This document shows positions 1-5,440 of a stretch of 8,054 nucleotides of DNA, piece after piece. The stretch is from contig JAJPEB010000055.1 in NCBI GenBank assembly GCA_023252315.1, positions 1-8,054 of the forward strand, read 5' to 3'. The DNA is from Candidatus Woesearchaeota archaeon. GTDB taxonomy: Archaea > Nanobdellota > Nanobdellia > Woesearchaeales > UBA525. The translations under genes were made by a program, and so were the position numbers. A model generated the notes under the pieces. That model had not been told where the DNA came from. It made no database searches and saw nothing but the letters and a program-made list of their open reading frames with translations. Positions within the stretch are counted from its first letter, which is position 1, and each line of letters begins with the position of its first letter.

Positions 1-733
1 GGTTCTCGAGGAAGAGGTACGAGCGGTTGCCGTAGAAGGCGGCGAACGTGGTCGCGTTGAGCTGCGAGCGCTTGAGCTGCGTGAGCGAGAAGTTGCGCCG
101 CTCGGACGTGAGCGGGCTCGCGGGCGAGGAGAGGTACGCGTACACGGGATCCTCGACGCCGCTCACGTCGACGTCGGCGGTGATGAGCTTGTCCTGCACC
201 GACCACGACGCGAACGCGTCGCTCACGTTGTAGGAGAGGCGCATGACGAACGTGACGCGCATCGGCTTGTCCTCGACGACGCCGACCTGCGAGATCTGGT
301 ACGTGGTCGCGATGCCGAGCTCGTCGGCCGCGAGCCCCGTGAGCAGGCCGATCGAGTTCCTGATGTCCATCGCCGCGGGCAGGCAGGGCTGCGAGACGTT
401 GCGCACGAGCAGCGTGCCGTTCATGATGCACGCGGCGAGCGTGGCGTTCACGCTGCGCGTCCCCGAGAAGAACCGGCGCTCGTCGCGCACGCGCAGGCTC
501 ATGTTCTGGAGCGCGAAGTAGCCGGCGGTCGCGAGCGAGTCGCGCGCGTGCTGCTCGAATGTCGCGGTGTAGGAGTTCATGAGGGACGTGCGCGACTGCG
601 CGGCGTCGGTGTCCTGCGCGTACGTCGACGTCGGCGGGTGGAGGAGCCTGCCCGTCGCGAGCAGGAAGACGACGAGCACGATCGCCATGAGCGTGAAGAT
701 GACGCCGCGCCTGCCGAGCGCGCCTATTGCCAC
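1..733 (-). CDS. Pilin-like membrane-anchored exported protein, sequon-rich (3' end outside window)
   Basis: The reading frame is open from a GTG at 733-731 to the left edge (244 codons seen, no stop), so the C-terminus is missing. The N-terminus reads MAIGALGRRGVIFTL, followed by a hydrophobic segment to about residue 31. This is a short basic leader plus one membrane helix, like a type IV pilin or pseudopilin, although the usual glutamate after the FTL is absent. The remainder (about 32-244) should lie outside the cell. It has eight N-X-S/T sequons (N77, N96, N105, N112, N169, N214, N226, N236) and two cysteines (C102, C117) that could form a disulfide. The start overlaps the stop of the upstream gene by 10 nt and has GAGGTG 5 nt before it, so translation is probably coupled. 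The next in-frame ATG (residue 16) would cut the membrane helix in half, which supports the GTG. The family is not recognised beyond this architecture. Confidence 0.8.
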   Translation of the reverse strand, partial: MAIGALGRRGVIFTLMAIVLVVFLLATGRLLHPPTSTYAQDTDAAQSRTSLMNSYTATFEQHARDSLATAGYFALQNMSLRVRDERRFFSGTRSVNATLAACIMNGTLLVRNVSQPCLPAAMDIRNSIGLLTGLAADELGIATTYQISQVGVVEDKPMRVTFVMRLSYNVSDAFASWSVQDKLITADVDVSGVEDPVYAYLSSPASPLTSERRNFSLTQLKRSQLNATTFAAFYGNRSYLFLEN

Positions 734-1233
734 GTGCGCACCTCGACGATGACGGGGCTGTAGAGGTCCGACGGGCGCTTGCGCAGCAGCAGGATGCGCT
801 TGGACGAGAAGAACACGCTCGCCTTGCCCTGGTCCGCGTCGCCGCGCATCGCGTAGCTCTGGTTGCCGATGAGCAGCTGCGCGCTCACGCTCTCGGGCAC
901 GCGGCTCAGCGTGAGGTTCGCGAGCGTGCGCGCCTGCGCGTCGCGCCCCGACGCGTTGAAGTAGCCGATCTGCTGGAGCAGGGAGAGCGACGTGTCGTTG
1001 ATCGTGCCGTCGGCCGTCCAGTTGCGCACGGTCGCGGAATCGTAGTCGCTGATCTTGGTCGTCTCGAGCACGACGAGGAAGTCCTCGGCGGTGTAGAACG
1101 CCTGCGATGCAGGGGGCGCGCGCGAGAACGAGGTGAAGAGCGCGACGATCGCGCCCACGAGGATGATGCCGGCGACGAACGCGTCGATGACGAAGAAGTA
1201 CGAGCCCTTCCTCGCCGCCGCTGCCTTGCGCAT
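724..1233 (-). CDS. Type IV pilin-like (pseudopilin-like) small membrane protein
   Basis: This 169-residue protein starts MRKAAAARKG, followed by SYFFVIDAFVAGIILVGAIV. A basic leader ending in Lys-Gly before a hydrophobic helix (about 11-36) matches the class III signal peptide of archaeal pilins, with cleavage by a PibD-like peptidase probably after G10. The remaining 130 residues should be extracellular and carry five sequons (N71, N80, N93, N106, N124) and no cysteine. It is first in a minus-strand operon and overlaps the next pilin-like gene. The start is ambiguous. ATG at 1233 has GAGGTG 3 nt upstream. An in-frame GTG at 1239 adds two residues, lies inside that GAGGTG, and sits 32 nt from the TATA box as a leaderless start would. 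The subfamily is not identified; it could be a pilus or surface subunit or an assembly pseudopilin. Confidence 0.78.
   Translation of the reverse strand: MRKAAAARKGSYFFVIDAFVAGIILVGAIVALFTSFSRAPPASQAFYTAEDFLVVLETTKISDYDSATVRNWTADGTINDTSLSLLQQIGYFNASGRDAQARTLANLTLSRVPESVSAQLLIGNQSYAMRGDADQGKASVFFSSKRILLLRKRPSDLYSPVIVEVRTWQ
739..744 (-). promoter_or_regulatory. Shine-Dalgarno GAGGTG for the distal pilin-like gene
   Basis: GAGGTG is complementary to the conserved archaeal 16S 3' end and lies 5 nt before the GTG at 733, inside the last codons of the upstream gene. It selects that GTG over the ATG 15 codons downstream. Confidence 0.6.
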
Positions 1234-1236
1234 GCC

Positions 1237-1242
1237 CACCTC
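1237..1242 (-). promoter_or_regulatory. Shine-Dalgarno-like GAGGTG before the first pilin-like gene
   Basis: GAGGTG lies 3 nt before ATG 1233. It contains the alternative GTG start (1239-1237), so it is either a real SD for the ATG or coincidental sequence around a leaderless GTG. Confidence 0.45.
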
Positions 1243-1263
1243 GGTTTTCCTGGCGCCGGGGCG

Positions 1264-1273
1264 TTATTTAAAG
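1264..1273 (-). promoter_or_regulatory. TATA box of the pilin-like operon
   Basis: The minus strand reads CTTTAAATAA, a good archaeal TATA box in a GC-rich region. Its TT lies 38 nt from ATG 1233 and 32 nt from GTG 1239, predicting a leader of about 0-10 nt. It is one half of a divergent promoter pair with the DRG gene. Confidence 0.65.
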
Positions 1274-1332
1274 ATTCGCAGCGGGTCCGGGCGCAGCGTC
1301 CTGCAGGGAGCCGCCTCGCGACGCCCCGCAAC

Positions 1333-1342
1333 CTTAAAAAGG
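1333..1342 (+). promoter_or_regulatory. TATA box of the DRG GTPase gene
   Basis: CTTAAAAAGG is an AT-rich island in GC-rich DNA, with its TT 31 nt before ATG 1365. Archaeal transcription starts about 25-30 nt past the box, so the mRNA is probably leaderless. No SD precedes the ATG. Confidence 0.6.
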
Positions 1343-1364
1343 CCGCCCGGCACCGCATCGGCGA

Positions 1365-2459
1365 ATGGTCGAGTACAACTCCGAGATAGCGCGCCTCGAG
1401 GAAGAGATCAAGAAGACGCAGTACAACAAGGCGACGCAGTACCACATCGGCCTCATCAAGGCGAAGATCGCGAAGCTGCGCGAGAAGGACGAGGCGCGCG
1501 GCAAGAGCGCGGGCCCCAAGGAGGGCTACCAGGTCCGCAAGACCGGCGACGGCACGGTGATTCTGCTCGGCTTCCCCAGCACCGGCAAGAGCACGCTGCT
1601 CAACACGCTGTGCGGCACCGCGTCCGAGGTGGCGGCGTACGCGTTCACGACGCTCACCGTGATCCCGGGCACGCTCGCGTACCGCCACGCGCGCATCCAG
1701 ATCCTCGACGTGCCCGGCATCGTCGCGGGCGCGAGCAGCGGGCGCGGGCGCGGCAAGGAGGTGCTCGCGTGCATCCGCAGCGCGGACCTTTGCCTGCTCG
1801 TCGCCGACGTGCTGCGCCCGCACGAGATCGAGGTCATCCAGAAGGAGGCGGAGAACGTCGGGGTCAGGCTCAACGCGCGCAGACCCGACGTGCACATCAC
1901 GCGCGCGCTCAAGGGCGGCATCAACGTGCTCACGACGTGCAGGCTCACGAAGCTCGACAAGCGCACGATCGAGGCGGTGCTGCGCGAGTTCCGCATCAAC
2001 AACGCAGACGTGCTCATCCGAGAGGACATCACGATCGACCAGCTCATCGACTGCGTCGAGGACAACAAGACGTACATGCCCGCGATCAGGGTCTTCAACA
2101 AGGTGGACCTCGTGGGCGAGAGGGAGCTCGCGGCGATCACGAAGAAGTACGCGCCCGACATCTTCGTGAGCGCGCAGAAGAAGCAGCACATCGACGAGCT
2201 GCGCGAGCTCATCTTCACGCGCCTCGACCTCATGCAGGTCTTCCTCAAGGAGCCGGGCAAGGAGGCGGACCTCGAGGTGCCCCTCATCATGCCGTCGGGG
2301 GGCACGCTTCGCGAGCTGTGCGAGAAGCTGCACAAGGACTTCGTCGCGAAGTTCAAGTTCGCCCGCGTGTGGGGCAAGAGCGCGAAGTTCGACGGGCAGA
2401 AGCTCATGCTCGCGCACAGGCTCAAGGACCGCGACGTGGTCGAGATACACCTGAAGTAG
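1365..2459 (+). CDS. drg: DRG-family (Obg superfamily) ribosome-associated GTPase with TGS domain
   Basis: This 364-residue protein has the usual length and order of archaeal DRG/Rbg GTPases. Residues 1-42 form the helical lead-in (EEEIKKTQYNKATQYHIG, then KAKIAKLRE) typical of the family. The G domain follows: G1 GFPSTGKS at 69-76, G2 region FTTLTVIPG at 94-102, G3 DVPG at 115-118 with the glycine-rich GRGRGKE after it, G4 NKVD at 245-248 and G5 SAQ at 269-271. The family insert with NNADVLIRED lies at 212-221, and the C-terminal TGS domain (about 304-364) holds RVWGKSAKFDGQ. All nucleotide-binding motifs are intact. DRG proteins bind GTP and associate with translating ribosomes in the cytoplasm; the exact archaeal role is poorly defined. 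The gene is divergent from the pilin-like operon and lies 80 nt before uppS. ATG 1365 is set by the TATA spacing and the family N-terminus. Confidence 0.96.
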   Translation: MVEYNSEIARLEEEIKKTQYNKATQYHIGLIKAKIAKLREKDEARGKSAGPKEGYQVRKTGDGTVILLGFPSTGKSTLLNTLCGTASEVAAYAFTTLTVIPGTLAYRHARIQILDVPGIVAGASSGRGRGKEVLACIRSADLCLLVADVLRPHEIEVIQKEAENVGVRLNARRPDVHITRALKGGINVLTTCRLTKLDKRTIEAVLREFRINNADVLIREDITIDQLIDCVEDNKTYMPAIRVFNKVDLVGERELAAITKKYAPDIFVSAQKKQHIDELRELIFTRLDLMQVFLKEPGKEADLEVPLIMPSGGTLRELCEKLHKDFVAKFKFARVWGKSAKFDGQKLMLAHRLKDRDVVEIHLK

Positions 2460-2484
2460 CGGGAGCTGCGGCCGTGAGGCGGCG

Positions 2485-2500
2485 CCGCGCGCGTGCGCGG
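2485..2500 (+). other. Small GC hairpin downstream of the DRG gene
   Basis: CCGCGC / GCGCGG form a 6-bp stem with a GCGT loop, 26 nt past the DRG stop and before the uppS TATA box. No T-tract follows, and such stems arise easily at this base composition, so a 3'-end role is only a possibility. Confidence 0.25.
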
Positions 2501-2510
2501 AAGCGACAGC

Positions 2511-2518
2511 ATTAAAGG
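2511..2518 (+). promoter_or_regulatory. TATA box of uppS
   Basis: ATTAAAGG is the only AT-rich island in the 80-bp gap. Its TT lies 28 nt before ATG 2540. There is no SD, so a leaderless mRNA is likely, and uppS is probably transcribed independently of the DRG gene. Confidence 0.55.
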
Positions 2519-2539
2519 GCGGGGCGAGAAGGCACCCGC

Positions 2540-3232
2540 ATGCCCCCCGAGCGCAGCGCCCTCCATGTCGCGATCATCCCGGACGGGAACAGGCGGTGGG
2601 CGCGTGCGCGCGGCCTCGCGGGGACCGCAGGGCACAAGGCCGCGATGCGGCGCGAGCGCGTGGTGTCGCTTCTCGACGAGGCGCAGCGCTTGGGCGTGGG
2701 GTACTTCTCCCTGTGGGCGTTCTCGACCGAGAACTGGAAGCGCTCGCGCGCCGAGCGGGAGGGCCTCTTCGCCCTGTTCGCTGACGCGCTCGGGAGTATC
2801 GGCGACGATCTTCGCGAGCGCAAGATCGCGTTCCGCTGGCTCGGGCGAAGGGAGCGGGTGCCCGCTTCCCTGCGCGGCACGCTCGAGGCGCTCGAGCGCG
2901 AGACATCGCGCAACGCGGGCATGGCGTTCCTGCTCTGCCTCGACTACGGCGGGCGCGACGAGATCGTGCGCGCGGTGAACAGGGCGCTCAAGGCGCGCAT
3001 GCGCGAGGTGGACGAGAAGGGATTCGCCGCCCTCCTCGACACCGCGGGCACCCCCGATCCCTCTCTCATCATCCGCACGGGCGGCGAGCTGCGCCTCTCG
3101 GGATTCTTCGCGTTCCAGGGCGCGTACGCGGAGCTCGTGTTCACGAAGCGGCAGTTCCCCGCGTTCGGCCCGCGCGACCTGCGCGCCGCGGTGGCGGCGC
3201 TCTCGCGCAGGGAGCGGCGCTTCGGGCGCTGA
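2540..3232 (+). CDS. uppS: Cis-prenyltransferase (polyprenyl diphosphate synthase, UppS/dolichol type)
   Basis: This 230-residue protein adds isopentenyl diphosphate units in cis to an allylic primer, giving the long polyprenyl diphosphate that becomes the glycan carrier lipid. Family motifs are present in order: IIPDGNRRW at 12-20 with catalytic Asp15, FSTENW at 61-66, YGGRDEI at 136-142, and IIRTGGELRLS at 177-187 with the diphosphate- and Mg-binding arginines R179 and R185 and S187. AELVFT at 197-202 closes the conserved region. IPDGNRRW in place of the bacterial MDGNGRW fits archaeal members. Length is at the short end of normal and no motif is missing. In archaea the product normally serves protein N-glycosylation, which fits the sequon-rich exported proteins encoded at the left of the window. 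Product chain length cannot be read from the sequence. Confidence 0.96.
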   Translation: MPPERSALHVAIIPDGNRRWARARGLAGTAGHKAAMRRERVVSLLDEAQRLGVGYFSLWAFSTENWKRSRAEREGLFALFADALGSIGDDLRERKIAFRWLGRRERVPASLRGTLEALERETSRNAGMAFLLCLDYGGRDEIVRAVNRALKARMREVDEKGFAALLDTAGTPDPSLIIRTGGELRLSGFFAFQGAYAELVFTKRQFPAFGPRDLRAAVAALSRRERRFGR

Positions 3233-3249
3233 GGGGAAAAGGTTAAATG
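3233..3249 (+). promoter_or_regulatory. Purine-rich BRE-like run plus TATA box of yhbY
   Basis: GGGGAAAA directly precedes GGTTAAATG. This is a purine-rich TFB-recognition-like element followed by a TATA box whose TT is 30 nt before ATG 3273. The promoter fills most of the 40-nt gap after the uppS stop, giving yhbY its own probably leaderless transcript. Confidence 0.6.
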
Positions 3250-3272
3250 CGCGGGCGGAGGCTCCGCGTCCC

Positions 3273-3542
3273 ATGGACGACCGCACCCGATCACTGCGCG
3301 CGCAGGCGCACGCGCTCGAGCCAGTCATGCAGGTCGGCAAGAACGGCGTCACGCAGGGCACGCTCGAGCTGCTCGATCGCGAGCTGCGCCAGCGCCGTCT
3401 CGTCAAGGTGAAGCTGCTCAAGGGCGCGCTCGGCGACGATGCGGGCAAGGCGGGGCGCAAGGGCCTCGCGCAGCAGCTCGCGGACGCGACGAGGTCCAAG
3501 CTCATCGACCAGGTAGGCTCGATGGTCGTGCTGTACCGATAG
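3273..3542 (+). CDS. yhbY: YhbY/CRM-domain RNA-binding protein
   Basis: This 89-residue protein is a single CRM domain, the full length of the YhbY family. It begins with RSLRAQAHALEPVMQVGKNG, matching the family's L-[KR]-x-x-A-H-x-L-x-P-V-x-x-[IV]-G pattern. The RNA-binding GKNG loop is followed by the helix around GTLELLDREL, then LVKVKLLKG and a C-terminal VGSMVVLYR strand. Bacterial YhbY binds precursors of the large ribosomal subunit and is an assembly factor; archaeal members are inferred to do similar work. It sits three genes from the DRG GTPase, another ribosome-associated family, though each gene appears to have its own promoter. ATG 3273 fits both the TATA spacing and the family N-terminus. 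Confidence 0.93.
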   Translation: MDDRTRSLRAQAHALEPVMQVGKNGVTQGTLELLDRELRQRRLVKVKLLKGALGDDAGKAGRKGLAQQLADATRSKLIDQVGSMVVLYR

Positions 3543-3544
3543 CC

Positions 3545-3582
3545 TCCGTGGCATCGCCCGCCGCGGCGGGCGATGCCACGGA
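3545..3582 (+). repeat. 38-bp perfect palindrome just after yhbY
   Basis: The left arm tccgtggcatcgcccgccg is followed at once by its exact reverse complement, 19 + 19 bp with no spacer. It begins 2 nt after the yhbY stop. In RNA it would form a stem of about 17 bp with a tiny loop. No T-run follows, so it is not a canonical intrinsic terminator. It could be an mRNA 3'-end structure, a protein-binding site or a dispersed palindromic element. Confidence 0.85.
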
Positions 3583-3618
3583 ATATGCCGGGATCCTAGA
3601 ATACGTCGACGCGGAATG

Positions 3619-3627
3619 TTTATAAAG
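3619..3627 (+). promoter_or_regulatory. TATA box of the 522-residue protein gene
   Basis: TTTATAAAG is the strongest TATA box in the window, 30 nt before ATG 3650. A GAGGAGA (3637-3643) lies 6 nt before the ATG, but on this spacing transcription would start after it, so it may not be in the mRNA. Confidence 0.7.
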
Positions 3628-3649
3628 CCGTTTCCCGAGGAGAGACTCG

Positions 3650-5218
3650 ATGAGCCACGACGACCATGACGATCACGATGGCGGACATGGAGGGAATCAC
3701 GACCACGGCGGCCCCGCTGAGCACACGGCCGGCGCGCACGCGGACGGCTCGCACCCGCATGGGCTCGGCAAGTACGACCACGGCAATCTCGTCGAGAAGT
3801 ACGGCTTCTCAGAGGAGGTGGCAGAGGACTTCAAGGCCGAGGAGTTCGGCGGCTACGTGAGGACGGGATTCCCCAAGCCGCTGCGCAGGCTCAAGCTCGT
3901 GTACGAGAGCGAGCGCGCGAGCATCGAGGAGTCGTACTTCTGGGTCCACAACCACCTCACGCTCGACTGGGGATTCGGCGACGTCGTGAAGACGATCGAC
4001 ACGATCGGCGCGTCGTCGCACAGCAGCATCTGGGGGCTCATCGAGCAGCGCAAGGGCATCCAGCAGGACCGCGCGAGCCAGTACCTGCAGACGATCGGGA
4101 AGATGATCCAGGACCTCTTCAAGATCGTGCGCGAGATCAGGATCCTCAAGGAGCGCATCATGCTCTACGACGGCGTGCACAAGGGGAGGCAGGCCGACGA
4201 CATCGCGCTCAAGGGCTACTGGGTCGACATGGTCGAGGGCGGCACGAAGGGGCAGTCGAACATCTACACGATGGCGCAGCAGCTCGGCTTCGGCACGCTT
4301 CCCGACCTCTTCTTCGCGATCTTCGTCAAGGACGAGAAGGACATCGACAAGGTCGTGGACGACAAGGCGAAGGAGTTCAACGACAAGGTCAAGGAGGTGC
4401 TGCGGCGCAAGCTCGCGACCTACATCGCGTGGCGCAGGCACACCGAGGACGAGCTCAAGAACCGCGAGCGCTTCACGCTGCGCTACCTGCGCCAGCACTG
4501 GGCGATCATCAGGATGTACATCAACTGGGTCAAGCCCTACCTGCGCAACGTGCAGCACCTCGAGACGCCCGACAAGTACCACACGGACCCCGAGCTCGTC
4601 GGCAGCTTCGAGGCCGCGCTCATGGAGATCGAGTTCGTCGCGAGGCGCGCGCCCAAGAAGAAGGGCAAGCCCGCGCCCACGGTCCTCGCGTCGTTCTACT
4701 ACAGGGTCACCCCGCACCTCGACTTCCATGCGGACAGCCACCAGCACAAGGGGCCGGTCCATGTGGGCCGCATGGAGTACTGCCTGCGCTGCTACGGCTG
4801 GACGGACGACGACGTCGCGGAGTACGTGCGCTACCGCGAGCAGGAGACGATGCAGCTCATCGGCATGGTGGACCGCAGCGTGCGCGACGCGCTCGACGCG
4901 CTCGGCGACGAGCTCATGCGCTACCTCAAGGAGGCGGGAGAGGACGTGAAGCTCACGAACAAGGACCACGAGGAGAAGAAGGAGGAGAAGCACAGCAACA
5001 GCCTGCTCGAGCCGTTCATGGCGCTCGGCTCCGGCTTCAAGGAGATGCTCTCGTTCCCGTTCGACTCCCTCAAGGACCTCATCCCCAAGTCGAAGCCCAA
5101 GGAGCACAAGCGCGGGGAGAGCAGCGAGGCGAAGAGCGCCGCGAAGACCGCGCACAAGATGATGTACCTCACGTACAAGAACTACAAGAAGAACCACGGC
5201 CCCATGGTGAACTGGTAG
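3650..5218 (+). CDS. Unrecognised 522-residue soluble protein with His-rich N-terminus and a CxxC/His cluster
   Basis: I do not recognise the family. The first 45 residues are low-complexity His/Asp/Gly (11 histidines), a likely metal-binding tail. The body is charged and mostly helical, with no signal peptide or membrane segment. Residues about 225-275 are a Lys/Glu/Asp-rich helical stretch, and 276-300 is aromatic-rich (RYLRQHWAIIRMYINWVKPY). The only two cysteines form a CxxC (C378, C381), preceded by five histidines (H356, H360, H364, H366, H371); together these suggest a zinc-type site. The C-terminus is a basic, low-complexity tail (about 437-515) ending HGPMVNW. Codon and base use match its neighbours, so recent acquisition is not indicated. 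It has its own strong TATA box and is followed by the long leader of the TIM-barrel gene. There are no sequons, consistent with a cytosolic protein. Confidence 0.9.
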   Translation: MSHDDHDDHDGGHGGNHDHGGPAEHTAGAHADGSHPHGLGKYDHGNLVEKYGFSEEVAEDFKAEEFGGYVRTGFPKPLRRLKLVYESERASIEESYFWVHNHLTLDWGFGDVVKTIDTIGASSHSSIWGLIEQRKGIQQDRASQYLQTIGKMIQDLFKIVREIRILKERIMLYDGVHKGRQADDIALKGYWVDMVEGGTKGQSNIYTMAQQLGFGTLPDLFFAIFVKDEKDIDKVVDDKAKEFNDKVKEVLRRKLATYIAWRRHTEDELKNRERFTLRYLRQHWAIIRMYINWVKPYLRNVQHLETPDKYHTDPELVGSFEAALMEIEFVARRAPKKKGKPAPTVLASFYYRVTPHLDFHADSHQHKGPVHVGRMEYCLRCYGWTDDDVAEYVRYREQETMQLIGMVDRSVRDALDALGDELMRYLKEAGEDVKLTNKDHEEKKEEKHSNSLLEPFMALGSGFKEMLSFPFDSLKDLIPKSKPKEHKRGESSEAKSAAKTAHKMMYLTYKNYKKNHGPMVNW

Positions 5219-5280
5219 GATGGCGTCGACGGCAGAACTGGTTGAAAACCGCTCTTCCATTCAGCGTGCCTCTCACCACG

Positions 5281-5290
5281 CCTATATTCC
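5281..5290 (+). promoter_or_regulatory. Weak TATA candidate for the TIM-barrel gene
   Basis: CCTATATTCC is the best TATA-like sequence in this gap. If used, transcription would start near 5310 and leave a leader of about 130 nt, unlike the other genes here. It lacks the TTTA/TTATA form seen elsewhere in the window, so confidence is low. Confidence 0.3.
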
Positions 5291-5320
5291 GTTCACACCA
5301 GTCTCGGCGCTGCCTTGGAG

Positions 5321-5368
5321 TAAGACCAGAAAAATGCCCGATTCATGCAGGGCATTTTTCGTAAGACC
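5321..5368 (+). repeat. 7-bp direct repeat TAAGACC flanking the hairpin
   Basis: TAAGACC occurs at 5321-5327 and again at 5362-5368, one base outside each end of the 32-nt hairpin. The arrangement resembles a target-site duplication around a very small palindromic insert, but chance is not excluded. Confidence 0.45.
5329..5360 (+). terminator. Hairpin with A- and T-tracts, possible bidirectional terminator
   Basis: GAAAAATGCCC and GGGCATTTTTC form an 11-bp perfect stem with a 10-nt loop. The T5 run lies on the 3' arm and the A5 run on the 5' arm, so either strand gives a stem ending in U's. It lies 110 nt past the stop of the 522-residue protein gene and could end that transcript, or act as an attenuator if transcription of the next gene starts upstream. 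Archaeal termination relies mainly on U-tracts, so the stem may not be the active part. Confidence 0.5.
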
Positions 5369-5433
5369 TGCGAGGGACTCGCAGTACGGCCTCCGCAGCG
5401 CCGTGAAAGAGTTCTCGACCGTTTTCGCAGGTG
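5366..5433 (+). promoter_or_regulatory. Candidate SD-sequestering alternative pairing
   Basis: ACCTGCGA (5366-5373) is exactly complementary to TCGCAGGT (5425-5432), which covers four of the five bases of the SD. Part of the same strand, CTGCGAG (5368-5374), also pairs perfectly with CTCGCAG (5378-5384) across a GGA loop. The two pairings exclude each other, as in translational switches. This was found by eye; no ligand or conservation is known. Confidence 0.4.
5429..5433 (+). promoter_or_regulatory. Shine-Dalgarno AGGTG for the TIM-barrel gene
   Basis: AGGTG lies 7 nt before ATG 5441. It supports that start over ATG 5345 (inside a hairpin, 32 codons upstream) and ATG 5453 (four codons downstream), and implies that this gene has a real 5' leader. 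Confidence 0.55.
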
Positions 5434-5440
5434 TCTCTCC

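Larger units (their letters stand above)
5219..5440 (+). other. 222-bp non-coding leader/intergenic region with tandem hairpins
   Basis: This is the longest gene-free stretch. G+C counted by hand over 60-base rows is about 50-58%, against 68% in a coding row just downstream. It contains a weak TATA candidate (5281-5290), an 11-bp hairpin with A/T tracts (5329-5360), a 7-bp hairpin (5368-5384), a 5-bp hairpin (5386-5404) and an SD (5429-5433). No tRNA fold and no plausible small ORF was found. An ATG at 5345 is in frame with the downstream gene but lies in the first hairpin loop. Confidence 0.6.

Noticed and set aside
906..2450. 514-codon open frame on the minus strand opposite the DRG gene
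   Set aside because: Low-complexity Leu/Arg/Val/Ala/Asp translation, antisense to an intact conserved GTPase and running into the pilin-like gene out of frame. It is a by-product of GC-rich codons.
1526..3505. 659-codon minus-strand open frame opposite DRG, uppS and yhbY
   Set aside because: Antisense to three recognisable genes, Arg/Ser/Ala-rich, with no motifs; GC-driven shadow.
3637..3643. GAGGAGA as an SD for the 522-residue protein gene
   Set aside because: TATA spacing predicts that transcription starts after it. Kept only as a note, since a slightly earlier start would make it functional.
3809..5260. 483-codon minus-strand open frame
   Set aside because: Repetitive Leu/Val/Arg/His/Asp composition, antisense to the 522-residue protein gene, with no start signal or motif.
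5231..5314. Long-range stem GGCAG-ACTGG with CCAGT-CTGCC
   Set aside because: Two 5-bp helices with unequal spacers across about 60 nt are too weak to support by eye.
5231..5320. tRNA-like stretch (TTGAAAACC resembling a serine tRNA anticodon arm)
   Set aside because: No proper 7-nt anticodon loop, no TΨC arm and no acceptor pairing could be built around it.
5345..5440. N-terminal extension of the TIM-barrel gene from ATG 5345
   Set aside because: The ATG lies in the loop of a terminator-like hairpin, the added 32 residues are Arg-rich and unlike the rest, and AGGTG is correctly placed for ATG 5441.
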